Shown: positions 26,166 through 35,881, numbered from the stretch's first letter. The stretch is DNA of 64,000 nucleotides from JAJRVM01 sp041752115 (GCA_041752115.1 JBGSHS010000166.1:1-64000); one strand, 5' to 3'. Translations and numbers: made by a program. The notes: a model not told the origin generated them from the sequence alone.

Positions 26166-26425
26166 AGCGACATTCGGACGATCGACAGACGGCACAGCGC
26201 GAACAGAACCGCTACTGCCTCGTTCCGCTGGACGAGGCGATCCGGCAACCGGCTCTCTCCTTCCGCACCATGGCTCCCGTAATAGTACACTCCTTGACCG
26301 TCCGCCGACCACCCGCTGGGGTCGTTTTTCGCCCAGGTACCTCGGAAATCGCTGATGCCCGAGCAAGGGACCCGCACGCCTCGGTCGAGCCGGAGAGACC
26401 GTGCGGCTCGAGGGTGCCGATGATC

Positions 26426-29065
26426 CTACGGCTGCGCGACGACCTGGTAGTTCATTAGCCGATTGCCGCCGAGTTCCTCCACACGCAGCCACAATGTCTT
26501 GCCTAACAGCTCTTCACCATCGAGCAGCTTGAACGTGTGAGTGACGCGGCCGGGACCGATCTCGAAAACCTGCATGCGCATCCGGCGACGGCCAGGCGCA
26601 AACAGATAGCAGTTAAAGTTCATACGCGTCTCGGTTCGATTGATCAGGTGCTGTTCCAACACGAGGCGGCCATTGTCATCCAACCAGGTATCGAGCTCCA
26701 CGGCCACATCGGGGAAGCCGACTCGGATCTGGCGATAAATGCTGAAGTGATACTCCCGATCCGCAATGACGTCGAAGTCAACGCGGATTTTCTGGGTCCC
26801 ACTGCTGGCGTTGGATTGCAGGCTCACTTCGAGATCTCGGTCGAGTTCTTCATCGGTGGCCAGTTTGAACCGGAGTTGAGAGCTGGAGATATCCCAGACG
26901 TCCGGCACGTGAATTCGGACCGTACCGCCGACCCCTTGCTGAAAGGTGTCGCGGAAACGGTAACGCAGCTCTTGCGGGTGCGTGAAGACGCTCAGCAGTT
27001 CATGCGGTTCAAACGAGAACTCCAGCATCCAGCGTGTCACTGCCAGGTTCATGCCGGTAACGAAAACGGGCAGAGTGCCGACCTGGAGGACCTGCTCCAC
27101 TCCTCCCGGGACGGGCCGAGTCACGTCGAGGCGGCGTCCCCATGGATCGATCTGGATGACGTTTTCGCCCAGGTACAAGGTCTCGGTGGTGGGGCTCTCA
27201 TTCCACACCACCATCATCGCCTGGTCATCGCGCGCGAAGACGTGATTGTGGCTGCCGTTGGGCAACTGCAGGCTTCCCAGATAGTCCGCTCCACTGACGA
27301 TGCGGGAAGTCACGCACCACGGGAGGAACAGCTCCCCAGGGGTCCCATCGGCCGACAGGACTCCTCGTGTCTCGTCGAACGGGTTGCCGAGAAAGACGGC
27401 CTGGACTTCCTGGATTCTCGCCGCCACCATACGTTGTACAAGATCGCGTGCCCGAATCTCCACATCGTACTTGTGGCGGTCGAGTGGCCAGAGCGTAATC
27501 CACTGGCTGACGCCGGGAACCCGCGGGCGTGCTGCATAGCGAGTCAGTTCGTCACTGGTCAAGGGCGACGATTCGGACATCGCCAGGAAGTCCCACGACA
27601 GCTCCTCGCCCCCTGCGGGCGTTTCATGCAGCCAATTCCATGGCAGGCCCAGACGCGTGCGTTGACCGAACCTCCGCATGTGCAAACGGATCTCGCGGAT
27701 GCGTTTTTCCAGCCCCGCATAGTCAATGAAGCTCTCGTCTGTGTCGGCGCCCAATTGCCACCACTGGATCTTGAGCGAAAGACGAATCAGCAGGGGATCG
27801 AGCACCGGAGCCCACAGATCGGGTTGCATGAAGACCTCGGCCACCGTCAGGTGCTCTTTGTTGGAAAACTTCTCACGAATCTGCTCGGGTGGATGGTCGA
27901 ACACGCCGACCATGGCGATTCCCTGTGCGCTGAGCTGGTCGGCAAACGCCGCAATGCGGTCCCCACGCTCCGCTTCGTCGTCCGCGCTGTACCAGATCGG
28001 ATACTTCAGCCAGCTGACGTTGGCTAACCCCAACAGAGGCATCAACCTGTCTTCCGATAAGGGGTGATTCCCCGACGGAAGCGACCAGCCGAATTCCCCG
28101 TGATGTCGCAAATCAAGGTCCGCAACGACGGCCAAACTGACACAGTGCTGCAACGCGACCTGGGCGTCACCGCAAAGCGAAGCACGTACCTGGTAGAAAC
28201 CGAAGTCAGGAACCGGCGGGCTCCACGAGACCGACCCTGCATGGCGCGCGTTTTCGGCACCAGCCGGAATCGGTAGAAACTGCCGTACGCCCTCCGCCAT
28301 GGCCTCCGCGATCAGGTCGTCCATACTCGTCAGTTGCAATCGTTCCGACGCAATGATCTGTCCCGACACGTCGAGCAACTCAAACAAGATCGTCGAATTC
28401 GGCTGCCGCGTACCCGACACCGTACATTTGAACTCGACGTCTCCAGGTTGAGAGAACAGATTGAAGAGACGCGGCGATTCGATCGTCATGAGCGGCAGCC
28501 GCGAGAAGACCAGGTCGTCGAACATCGCCGCGCCGGTCAGATCGGAACGTTGTGTCGGAACAAGATGGAGACCGATGACCGCGAATCGAGCATCTGAGTG
28601 TGCTGGCGTGAGGGGGCCAATCTGCACTTCCTGCCATGCCAGCGCATCGCTGAACTTCTGCGAGGTGAATGTTTCCTTCTGATTCCGCTCCGCGTCGAAG
28701 AACGTGACCGTGAAATAGGCCACATCGTGCGACAGCCCTTCGGTCTTTAACTTGCCTTGAAACAGGTAGCTGAAGAGTGGACTGATTTCTATCGGTGGAC
28801 TGAAGGCCGTACCTCCGCTGCCATCCAGGTCGATCCGCAGACAACGCCCTTGCTGGGAGGCATGGGAAGGATCGTCGGCGATGCCGATGCGGATATACGG
28901 AGGAAACCCTTGGCCGCGCAGACGGGTCCACTCATCGGGCCAGCCGTCATAGTTCACGTCACTGTCACTGCCGAAATCGATCTTGTACACCGGTTCCGCA
29001 TAGCGTCGCTCCATGGGCGCCGACGGCTGAGCCGATAAAATGAGGGCCGGTAGCCAAATCAACAT
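26426..29065 (-). CDS. Large secreted protein of unknown function
   Basis: This protein has about 879 residues and begins with a short signal sequence (MLIWLPALILSAQPSAP). It opens with DFGSDSDVNYDGWPDEWTRLRG, a calcium-type DxDxD turn, followed by a beta-sandwich like a carbohydrate-binding module (LRIDLDGSGGTAFSPPIEIS). The middle (about 340-560) is alpha/beta, with GLANVSWLKYPIWYS, IAMVGVFDHPPEQI and IQWWQLGADTDESF, and resembles the TIM barrel of glycoside hydrolases. The C-terminal third is all-beta. No catalytic pair can be fixed. Its start is four bases from the start of the divergent isomerase-like frame, so a shared regulatory region is possible. Confidence 0.8.
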   Translation of the reverse strand: MLIWLPALILSAQPSAPMERRYAEPVYKIDFGSDSDVNYDGWPDEWTRLRGQGFPPYIRIGIADDPSHASQQGRCLRIDLDGSGGTAFSPPIEISPLFSYLFQGKLKTEGLSHDVAYFTVTFFDAERNQKETFTSQKFSDALAWQEVQIGPLTPAHSDARFAVIGLHLVPTQRSDLTGAAMFDDLVFSRLPLMTIESPRLFNLFSQPGDVEFKCTVSGTRQPNSTILFELLDVSGQIIASERLQLTSMDDLIAEAMAEGVRQFLPIPAGAENARHAGSVSWSPPVPDFGFYQVRASLCGDAQVALQHCVSLAVVADLDLRHHGEFGWSLPSGNHPLSEDRLMPLLGLANVSWLKYPIWYSADDEAERGDRIAAFADQLSAQGIAMVGVFDHPPEQIREKFSNKEHLTVAEVFMQPDLWAPVLDPLLIRLSLKIQWWQLGADTDESFIDYAGLEKRIREIRLHMRRFGQRTRLGLPWNWLHETPAGGEELSWDFLAMSESSPLTSDELTRYAARPRVPGVSQWITLWPLDRHKYDVEIRARDLVQRMVAARIQEVQAVFLGNPFDETRGVLSADGTPGELFLPWCVTSRIVSGADYLGSLQLPNGSHNHVFARDDQAMMVVWNESPTTETLYLGENVIQIDPWGRRLDVTRPVPGGVEQVLQVGTLPVFVTGMNLAVTRWMLEFSFEPHELLSVFTHPQELRYRFRDTFQQGVGGTVRIHVPDVWDISSSQLRFKLATDEELDRDLEVSLQSNASSGTQKIRVDFDVIADREYHFSIYRQIRVGFPDVAVELDTWLDDNGRLVLEQHLINRTETRMNFNCYLFAPGRRRMRMQVFEIGPGRVTHTFKLLDGEELLGKTLWLRVEELGGNRLMNYQVVAQP

Positions 29066-29122
29066 GGCGTGAACTCCACCCGGCAGAGGGTCCTCTCTGC
29101 CCATTTACTACAGGTAACTGCT

Positions 29123-29905
29123 GTGCCGCAATTGAAATTGGGAATCCAGTTGGCCAGTCTCCGCCAACCCTTTCCGAAAGCCTTGCTTACGGCAGCCCGG
29201 CTGGGCGCTCAGGGCGTGGAAATTGACGCGCGGAATGAGGTCTTTGCGTCCGAACTTTCCCAGACCGGCTTGCGGCATGTGCGGAAGATGCTGGACGATC
29301 TGAATCTGCGGGTCTGCGCGGTCAGTTTTCCGACGCGCCGCGGGTACGGCACGCCGGACGATCTGGAGCGGCGGATCGCCGCCACCAAACGGGCGATGCG
29401 TCTGGCCTTTGAATTACGGGCGCCGGTGGTCGTCAATCAGATCGGCTCCGTGCCCAGCGAATCGGCCGGCCCTCAATGGGACATGCTGCTGGATTCTCTG
29501 CGGGAACTCGGCCACTATGGTCAGCACGTCGGGGCGCAACTGGCTGCCGAAACGGGGAGCGAGTCGGGGGCGGATCTGAAACGTCTCTTGAACGGGCTGT
29601 CCGAAAGCCTGATCGCTGTCGATCTCAACCCGGCCAAATTGCTCATCAACGGGTACTCGCCCCTGGAGGCCGTGGAGCAACTGGGTCCGTACATACGGCA
29701 TGTGCATGCCAACGATGGAGTGCGGGAACTGTCGCGGAGCCAGGGGGTGGAGCTGGAGCTGGGACGCGGCGCTGTGGAATTCCCGCAGCTGCTCGGCGCC
29801 CTGGAGAACTTCCAGTACCGCGGATATCTGACGGTGGAGCGTCTGGCAGCCAACCACCCTGAACAGGAGATCCAGCGGGCGCTGGAGTACCTGCGCAGCC
29901 TGTGA
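29123..29905 (+). CDS. Sugar phosphate isomerase/epimerase-like protein (AP endonuclease 2 fold)
   Basis: This is a protein of about 260 residues with the xylose-isomerase-like TIM barrel layout: LKLGIQLASLRQPFPKALL, ARLGAQGVEIDAR, LNLRVCAVSFPTRRGY, APVVVNQIG, GAQLAAETGSESG, ESLIAVDLNPAKL, YIRHVHANDG and YRGYLTVERLAAN. Metal-binding Glu, Asp, His and Glu residues are plausible in VEID, AETG, VHAND and VERL. I chose the GTG at 29123 (MPQLKLGIQLAS); a longer frame from a GTG at 29069 would overlap the divergent gene's start. Substrate unknown. Confidence 0.85.
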   Translation: MPQLKLGIQLASLRQPFPKALLTAARLGAQGVEIDARNEVFASELSQTGLRHVRKMLDDLNLRVCAVSFPTRRGYGTPDDLERRIAATKRAMRLAFELRAPVVVNQIGSVPSESAGPQWDMLLDSLRELGHYGQHVGAQLAAETGSESGADLKRLLNGLSESLIAVDLNPAKLLINGYSPLEAVEQLGPYIRHVHANDGVRELSRSQGVELELGRGAVEFPQLLGALENFQYRGYLTVERLAANHPEQEIQRALEYLRSL

Positions 29906-29954
29906 AACGATCTGTCGGAGCAACGAGGCGGGCCGTCCCGCGGCTGGTTCCCGA

Positions 29955-30677
29955 TCAGGGGCGAGCCACATATTCCGGCAATATCTGTGCCGCCATCACC
30001 AGGCAGGCGGTTTCGATCCGCAGTGTGCGCGGTCCCCACGAGATCAGGTGCCAACCGGCTTCTCGAGCCAGGATGCATTCGGAGCGTGAGAATCCTCCTT
30101 CCGGGCCCACGGCAAGGCAGGCAGACAGTGGGCCATCTGAGTTCGAGGAGAGTCGGGGCGTCGATGTCCCTGCCGGATCTGCCATCCACCGCAGGGCGCT
30201 GGCCGGTGCTGCCGCCAGATAATCCTCGAGCCTGGTCAGCTCCGCCACTTCCATGAGCTGATTGCGCCCACACTGCTTGGAGGCCTCGATGACAAACCTC
30301 CGCAATTTCTGCAGCTGGCGAGTCTCCGGATGCACGACACTGTGGGTGGTCCGCAACGGAACCAGGCGTGCTACGCCGACCTCCACCAGTTTCTCGACGA
30401 GCCAGTGCTGCCGCTCGCCTTTGGGGAGGGCCGCCCCGACGACGAGAGAACACGAAGACTCGCGATTCACAGCCGCCGTGGCGACGATGGACAGTTCCAC
30501 ATGGGCTCGTGCCAACCGCTCAATCCGTGCCGTGAATTCCCGTCCGCTGCCATCAAATAGCGTCAGCTCATCTCCCACGCCTGCACGCATCACATGCAGC
30601 AAATGATGTGCTTCCGAGCCTGACAGGATGACGTCAGTCGAAGTGATCGGACTGTCGGCAAAATAACGGTGTCCCAT
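29955..30677 (-). CDS. rsmE: 16S rRNA (uracil-1498-N3)-methyltransferase RsmE
   Basis: This 240-residue protein matches RsmE. It has the N-terminal PUA-like domain (RYFADSPITSTDVILSGSEAHHLLHVMRAGVGDEL). A SPOUT-class knot follows with SLVVGAALPKGERQHWLVEKLVEVGVA, EASKQCGRNQLMEV, the SAM-binding AVGPEGGFSRSE and the terminal LRIETACLVMAAQIL. It methylates U1498 of 16S rRNA. The start has GAGGA a few bases upstream. It is convergent with the isomerase-like gene. Confidence 0.95.
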   Translation of the reverse strand: MGHRYFADSPITSTDVILSGSEAHHLLHVMRAGVGDELTLFDGSGREFTARIERLARAHVELSIVATAAVNRESSCSLVVGAALPKGERQHWLVEKLVEVGVARLVPLRTTHSVVHPETRQLQKLRRFVIEASKQCGRNQLMEVAELTRLEDYLAAAPASALRWMADPAGTSTPRLSSNSDGPLSACLAVGPEGGFSRSECILAREAGWHLISWGPRTLRIETACLVMAAQILPEYVARP

Positions 30678-31447
30678 GATTCCTCATGCACGTGGCTCAT
30701 CAGGTAGTGATCACGCGAGTACCGCCGCGTTGGTCGGCGCCCCCCCGCACTCTGTTCACAGCAGTCGCACGACTCGGGAGTTGGAGGCCGCTTTCCCAAT
30801 CAGGAGACGGCTCGCACTCCGTGCTCCGACTGCCGGTCGTTGATCCAAGCGAGGGCATTCTGTGTCGATCGACCACCCTGCCAGTGTAGCATCCCCTCGC
30901 CGCTCCTGGGTGCCAGTTCGCCTCATCGGCAGACGCTCCGGAAACGCTGTCTGCCACCCTGGCATTGGGAGTAGGGACCCGACGTGAACGAGTCGGAAGG
31001 GTGAGGAGCAAGATCGGACCACCGAGTCGGACAGATCCCTGCGGCTCGAGGCTCGACGGCAGCGCACCCAAAGGGGCCAGCGGGGATTCGTTCGTGAGGG
31101 CCGTGGCCGTACGATGCGGCGCACGCAGGAATGGGAAGCTTCGCCCAGACTGCCCGCTCTTCCACGTCGACACCGAAGCGATCTGGGTTGTCGATGCGAC
31201 ACCCTTTGTTCAAAGTATCTGTTGCGGCTGTGCCGATTAGGTAAGGAGTAACGAGGTGGTCCGGGTGGAGCGTCCCTGCGCTGCTGGGAGCCCTCTGCGC
31301 AGCTCGCTCCCACCGTGCCCGGGGCGCTGGCCTGTCGGTGGGGCTGGCAGGCGGCTGGCGACGCTTTCCGGGCAATGTGCCTGTCGCGCATGAGGTGAGG
31401 GCCGCGTTCCTGCGATCGGTGTTCCGCAAGTGCGAGGATCTGCAAGG
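30678..31447. other. Long intergenic region with nested inverted repeats
   Basis: About 770 bases between rsmE (leftward) and the ExeA-like ATPase (rightward). Frames of 150-240 codons exist on both strands but have Arg/Ser/Pro-rich shadow composition and no family motifs. A nested inverted repeat lies at about 30911-30964 (tgccag/ctggca outside, ggcagac/gtctgcc inside). The rest shows nothing I can name. Confidence 0.45.
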
Positions 31448-32248
31448 ATGTATGAATCACACTGGGGTCTCCGCGAATCACCCTTTCGCGGTCAGGCCGA
31501 CCCGCGGTTCTTCTACTGCAGCCCGACGCACGACGAAGCGCTGGCGCGACTCAACTTCCTGATCGAGAACAGGCACCGGGTGGGACTGCTGACCGGTGGT
31601 GCGGGCAGTGGCAAGACCATGTTGCTCCAAGTCTTCGGTCGCCAGCTCAAGGCGACTGGAATTCAGGTTGCACGCGTCAATATGTTGTCACTTGATCCCG
31701 ACGCATTCCTGTGGGAATTGGCGACCCAGTTGCATCGCCATCCGCCCGATCAAGCCACCGCGTGGCAGGTGTGGCGGAGCATCGTGGACCGGCTGGTTGA
31801 GAATCGCTATCAGCAGGTCCCGACGGTCTTGCTGCTGGATGACGCGGAAGAAGCGACGCCGGAGGCCCTCTCCCATGTAGTGCGTCTGGCGCGCCATGAT
31901 CCCTCACCCGAAGCATGCCTGACGATGGTGCTGGCGACCGATCCCAAATCGATGGCACGTCTGGGGCAGCGGTTGCTGGCGTTGTCTGATTTGCGGATTG
32001 AACTGGAGTCCTGGGAGCGGGAGGACACGCTTCACTTCCTCCAGGACAGCCTGGCCAAAGCGGGGTCGCCCACGACGGTGTTCGATCGGGAGGCAGTCGC
32101 TCGATTGCACGAACTGACGCGCGGCGTGCCGCGTCAGGTCAGCCATCTGGCCGAATTGGCGCTGGCGGCCGGCGCCGGAGAGCAGCTCCCGGTGATTGAC
32201 GCGGCGACGGTCGAGTCGGTCTACGAAGAACTGGTACTCTCGCGCTGA
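31448..32248 (+). CDS. ExeA/GspA-type AAA+ ATPase
   Basis: This is a protein of about 266 residues. It begins MYESHWGLRESPFRGQADPRFFY, the typical ExeA/GspA opening, followed by SPTHDEALARLNFLIENRHRVGLLTG. Walker A is GGAGSGKTMLLQ and Walker B TVLLLDDAEEAT; GVPRQVSHLAELALAAGA near the end is the sensor-2 region. ATG 31448 fits the family start better than the earlier in-frame GTG. ExeA-like ATPases handle type II secretion assembly or transposition; here no C-terminal peptidoglycan-binding domain is present, so the role is open. Confidence 0.9.
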   Translation: MYESHWGLRESPFRGQADPRFFYCSPTHDEALARLNFLIENRHRVGLLTGGAGSGKTMLLQVFGRQLKATGIQVARVNMLSLDPDAFLWELATQLHRHPPDQATAWQVWRSIVDRLVENRYQQVPTVLLLDDAEEATPEALSHVVRLARHDPSPEACLTMVLATDPKSMARLGQRLLALSDLRIELESWEREDTLHFLQDSLAKAGSPTTVFDREAVARLHELTRGVPRQVSHLAELALAAGAGEQLPVIDAATVESVYEELVLSR

Positions 32249-32589
32249 GCCGATTTCCTGCCGAACGAACGTCCTCGGGGGACTCCCACTCCCTTTTCTG
32301 GCCAATCTGGGCTTGGCCGCGCATGCCGCCTGTGGGTGTGACGTGAAGATCGGACGAATATGGATGAGGAGGGGATTTCGAGAGATCCCCCCTCAATTTC
32401 GTTGAGGCCTGGCAAGAGCGGGGCAAAGAACGGGGCCGGTTGTGCGAATTGCCGGTTGTTGGTCCGGGCGCGACTGGAATGCTGGTCCGACCCCAAGCGG
32501 GCGTTCAAGCGACTCCATCGAGATCTGGTCTTCAGGAATAAGTTCGCTAAAATTGGCGGTTTGCACCTAGGGCCTGGGAGAACGATGAC
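32249..32589 (+). other. Intergenic region with likely promoter of the small membrane genes
   Basis: About 340 bases hold no gene. Immediately before 32590, GGGAGAACG gives a ribosome site, and the AT-richer word agttcgctaaaattggcgg near 32540 is a possible -10 area, not provable. Confidence 0.35.
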
Positions 32590-33138
32590 ATGCCAACGGA
32601 CCGCGCCGCTTCGGGCGCCGACGAACCAATCGAGATTGACCTGAGGCAACCGGGCCTGGCAGCATTCTGGGCATGGCTGTGGCCGGGAGCAGGACACATC
32701 TATCAGCGCCGCTACGCCAAAGGGGTGTTGTTCATGGTGTGCATCCTCTCCACCTATTTCTTCGGTCTGGCCTTGGGAAGTGGACATGTGGTCTACGCGG
32801 CGTGGAATCAGAATCCGCGGCGCTGGCAATATATCTGCCAGGTGGGAGTGGGCCTGCCGGCTCTGCCCGCCCTGGTGCAGGCCCAACGAATGAAGCAGGG
32901 CCAAGAACTCCCCTTCGGAGGCCTGATGGCTCCTCCGCGCGAGGAGATCAACGAGTTGTCCAAGTGGAACCTCGATAGCGGCCTGTATTTCGAGCTGGGT
33001 ACGCTCTACACGATGATTGCCGGTTTGCTGAATGTGTTGGCGATCTATGATGCGTTCGCCGGACCAGTACTGGTGCCTGTGGGCCGCCAGAACGAGAAAC
33101 CACCTGACGAGGAAGAGCCGCCATCGAGCAGTTCGTAG
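32590..33138 (+). CDS. Planctomycete membrane protein, DUF6677-like
   Basis: This 182-residue protein has an N-terminal hydrophilic tail, then a helix pair built around PGLAAFWAWLWPGAGHIYQRRYAKGVLFMVCILSTYFFGLALG, quoted in parts from the sequence. GAGHIYQ-R-Y-KG is like the TM2 and DUF6677 signature. After an amphipathic stretch (RRWQYICQVGVGLPALPALVQAQRM) comes a final helix (LGTLYTMIAGLLNVLAIYDAF). The tail ends in acidic and serine residues. It is followed by a tiny membrane protein gene in the same direction. Function unknown. Confidence 0.75.
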   Translation: MPTDRAASGADEPIEIDLRQPGLAAFWAWLWPGAGHIYQRRYAKGVLFMVCILSTYFFGLALGSGHVVYAAWNQNPRRWQYICQVGVGLPALPALVQAQRMKQGQELPFGGLMAPPREEINELSKWNLDSGLYFELGTLYTMIAGLLNVLAIYDAFAGPVLVPVGRQNEKPPDEEEPPSSSS

Positions 33139-33300
33139 TCGTACGGCGTGGAACCCTCAGGAGTTCTCACAGAAAAAACGATGGTTCAACACGTTGTTAC
33201 TTGAGTTCGCCTCCCCGGCCGATAGCCGTCCCAGCAGCACAGGCTGCCCGGCAGGCCAACTCAATAACCGGGACCATGCCCGCATTGGGATCAGACAACG

Positions 33301-33510
33301 ATGAATCTACCGATACTGATTGGGGATTGGATGAACAGCCAGCTGTGGTATGCGATTCCGCTGATTGCATCGATCAGCTTGGTTTACGGCGCCACACGAC
33401 ACGAGCGGATGGTGCCGATCCTGCACCACGCATGGCGTACGGCCAAGTGGATTCTGGGCTTGTTGCTGATCATCATCGGGGTGCTGTCTGTCATTTCCTG
33501 GTTCTGCTGA
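33301..33510 (+). CDS. Small two-helix membrane protein
   Basis: This 69-residue protein has two hydrophobic helices (NSQLWYAIPLIASISLVYGA and WILGLLLIIIGVLSVISWF) joined by a charged loop, TRHERMVPILHHAWRTAK. Small size, membrane character and position after the DUF6677-like gene argue that it is real. No function can be given. Confidence 0.7.
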   Translation: MNLPILIGDWMNSQLWYAIPLIASISLVYGATRHERMVPILHHAWRTAKWILGLLLIIIGVLSVISWFC

Positions 33511-33780
33511 ACTGCAGGTGCTAGCACCTATACATCTCTTGCCAAGGAAGCCGATTCGCGGTATCTACGTGCCGCTTGTCTTGTTCGGTTTCTTCTGGCC
33601 GCCTCGTGATCTAATCGTCTGTCACGAGCGAGTGGTTCTGTCTGGGAGGCGAGAGTCGATTGGTTGACCGCAGAGCGTGTGGCCGATGGCGAAGCGAGCC
33701 ATCCGTGCCGGTTTGCAGTGTCACCCGAGAGAAGCCGGCTCTTCGATGGTCGAGCGTTCATCGACGTTCTGTCGTTCACC

Positions 33781-34725
33781 ATGTCCAGCAGTCAGTATGT
33801 CACTTACGGGTTCCTGACCGGTGCGGCTGGTCCGTACCGGCTCAGCCCTGCGCCGATCCTGACGGCGGCCATACTCTGTCTGATCACTGCCGGCTGCGCA
33901 TCGGGGCCTCGCAATCCACCTGGCGAGATGCTCAAACCCTCCAATAACCGCCAGTGGAAGGAAAGCATGGCGACTTTGCCCTACGCTCGCCTGCGAGGTG
34001 AGCGGGCTAAGGTCTACAACGTGCGCAACTGTCGATACATCGACGAAGAGACGTACGTATTGAATTACGAGGATCGCACGTATGATCTGAGCGAACTGGA
34101 GACGCTGGACTTCATCATCTGTCCGTTCGCCGGTGCTCCAAGTCTGGCCCACACGATGCTCAGTTTCGGATTTCGGGACGGTCAATATCTGGCAGTGTCG
34201 GTCGAGGTGCGGTTGGAGGAGGGGGAGTCGTATTCCACGGTTGGCGGTACGATGCGGCAGTTCGAGATCATCTACGTGGTGGCGGACGAACGCGACGTGA
34301 TCAAACTGCGAACCGATGTACGCAAAGCAGACGTGTACGTTTACCGCACCCGTGCCAGGCCGGAACAGGTGCGAGCGCTGTTCGTGGACGTGATGAAGCG
34401 AGTCAACACGCTCCGCAAACGGCCCGAGTTTTACGACACACTGGCCAACAACTGCACCACGAATATCGTGGCCCACATCAATCGTGTCATGCCGGGGACC
34501 ATACCCTGGGACCCCACGTCCATCCTGACCGGCTATTCCGACCAGACGGCCTACTCGCTGGGGCTATTGGTCAACTACGGTTCCTACGAGGAAACGAAGC
34601 GTCGAGCGCACGTCAACAGTCTGGCCCAGCGATTCGCGGATGATCCGCGGTTCTCGGAGCGGATTCGTGGCCAGGACGGTACGACCCGCCTGGTGCGCCG
34701 CGAGGGTCAGGGGGAGCCTCGATGA
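33781..34725 (+). CDS. DUF4105-like lipoprotein
   Basis: This is a protein of about 314 residues. A hydrophobic segment ending ITAGC gives a lipobox; ATG 33781 puts it about 30-40 residues from the start. The body matches the DUF4105 pattern: VYNVRNCRYIDEETYVLNYED, LETLDFIICPFAGAP, LAHTMLSFGFRDGQYLAVSVE, EGESYSTVGG, FEIIYVVADERDV and YDTLANNCTTNIVAHINRV. The NCTTN cysteine region and conserved His in HTMLSF look catalytic. DUF4105 is predicted to be papain-like in some bacteria. Expected at the envelope; target unknown. Confidence 0.85.
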   Translation: MSSSQYVTYGFLTGAAGPYRLSPAPILTAAILCLITAGCASGPRNPPGEMLKPSNNRQWKESMATLPYARLRGERAKVYNVRNCRYIDEETYVLNYEDRTYDLSELETLDFIICPFAGAPSLAHTMLSFGFRDGQYLAVSVEVRLEEGESYSTVGGTMRQFEIIYVVADERDVIKLRTDVRKADVYVYRTRARPEQVRALFVDVMKRVNTLRKRPEFYDTLANNCTTNIVAHINRVMPGTIPWDPTSILTGYSDQTAYSLGLLVNYGSYEETKRRAHVNSLAQRFADDPRFSERIRGQDGTTRLVRREGQGEPR

Positions 34726-35185
34726 GTTGGCAAGGGAAGGCGTAGCACGGTGTAGTCCGGTCTTGCCCTGACGGAGGGTGATGCCGCACCTTGCGACTGG
34801 GCGTTGTCCCTTTGCTCACGTTGCGACTCGACTTGTGGGGAGCTCTTCGGTGGCTTGAATGGGTGGAAAGTTCGGCTTCGGGGAAAAAGTTTCCGAAATT
34901 TGGCGAATTCTGACCCGCTTCTGCGCGCCGTTTGCGATGGATCTTACAGAGGATTGTGGCGCGGCGAGCGGCCTCCCGCTCACCGGGACAGGCGCCCCAA
35001 TAAAGGGCTAACGAGCACCTCAATTAGAACCGGCGACTGTGGTGCCCTGGTGTCTGTAGTGTTGGGGCAGACGTTCACGCCTCTGAGCGACGCGAAACCC
35101 AGGGCACCCAGTTTCCGTTTCTATCTTTTATGGCTCTCTGCCAGTGTAGCCATACTCCGGTTTCGCTCGTGAAAGGAGTCTCTTC
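34726..35185 (+). other. Intergenic region upstream of the WYL-type regulator
   Basis: About 460 bases. A perfect inverted repeat, ggtgccctgg (35041-35050)/ccagggcacc (35099-35108), is the main feature and the right part reaches close to the ribosome site AAAGGAG (before 35186). A run of AT-richer sequence (tttctatcttttatggc, near 35119-35135) might be the promoter. Confidence 0.45.
35041..35108. repeat. Inverted repeat with 10-base perfect arms
   Basis: Arms ggtgccctgg (35041-35050) and ccagggcacc (35099-35108) are exact reverse complements separated by 48 bases. Flanking bases also match imperfectly. It lies upstream of the WYL-type regulator and could be an operator, a folded RNA, or one member of the intergenic element family bounded by GTGCC words. 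Confidence 0.45.
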
Positions 35186-35881
35186 ATGTGCGCCTCCTCG
35201 GTCGCGGGACGCCATGCGCGTCTGCTGCAGATTCTCAGTCATCTTCAGTCTGGCAGCGGTCTGAATGCCAGCCGGTTGGCCGGCGAATTGGCCGTTTGTC
35301 GCCGGACGATCTTTCGGGATCTCCGCTTGATGCGGGCGGCGGGGATCGAAATCCACTTCGATGAGGAGATGAAGTGTTATCGTTTGCAGTCGCGCAGGGA
35401 TCTGATGGTGATGCCGACCCTGGAACACGAAGAACTCACCTCCCTCCTGACGGCGGTTCATTTTTCCATTCTGCGTCATCTGCCGACCTGGAGTGACGTG
35501 CTGCGACAGTCGACCAACAAGCTGCTGGCACATTCTCCCTATCAGGTGCAGCATCATGCCACTCGACTGATCAGTTCCTGTTCTCTGCAGTGGGGAAGCG
35601 ACTCATGCTCGGAACGTGTGGATGTGGTGATCCATCAGGTGTTGGAGGCGATCTCTCGGCGACGCGTGCTGCGCCTGAAACTCCAGGATGGCGGGTGGAA
35701 CAGGGAGGTGACCACGCACTTTGCTCCGTATCAGGTGATTGCCGGAACCGAGTCATGGCAGATCATCGGCAAATCGTCGCATCATCAGGCTGTACGCACC
35801 TTGGATCCTTGCCAGATCCAGTCGACACAGATGACCGAAGAGATCTACGCAGTTCCACGTCAGTACCAGTCGCGCAGCTGA
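35186..35881 (+). CDS. HTH transcriptional regulator with WYL-like domain
   Basis: This 231-residue protein starts with an HTH_11/DeoR-like helix-turn-helix (RLLQILSHLQSGSGLNASRLAGELAVCRRTIFRDLRLMRAAGI, in pieces). It is followed by IHFDEEMKCYRL and a C-terminal part with the core of a WYL-type domain (VLEAISRRRVLRLKLQD, then THFAPYQVIAGTESWQIIGKS). The WYL tryptophan-tyrosine-leucine triplet itself is not exact. AAAGGAG lies about eight bases before the ATG. WYL-like proteins often sense nucleic acid ligands; the target genes are unknown. Confidence 0.87.
   Translation: MCASSVAGRHARLLQILSHLQSGSGLNASRLAGELAVCRRTIFRDLRLMRAAGIEIHFDEEMKCYRLQSRRDLMVMPTLEHEELTSLLTAVHFSILRHLPTWSDVLRQSTNKLLAHSPYQVQHHATRLISSCSLQWGSDSCSERVDVVIHQVLEAISRRRVLRLKLQDGGWNREVTTHFAPYQVIAGTESWQIIGKSSHHQAVRTLDPCQIQSTQMTEEIYAVPRQYQSRS

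Noticed and set aside
30756..31481. 241-codon leftward frame in the rsmE-ExeA gap
   Set aside because: Composition is Arg/Pro/Ser-rich and no motif is present; it also overlaps the ATPase gene start on the other strand.
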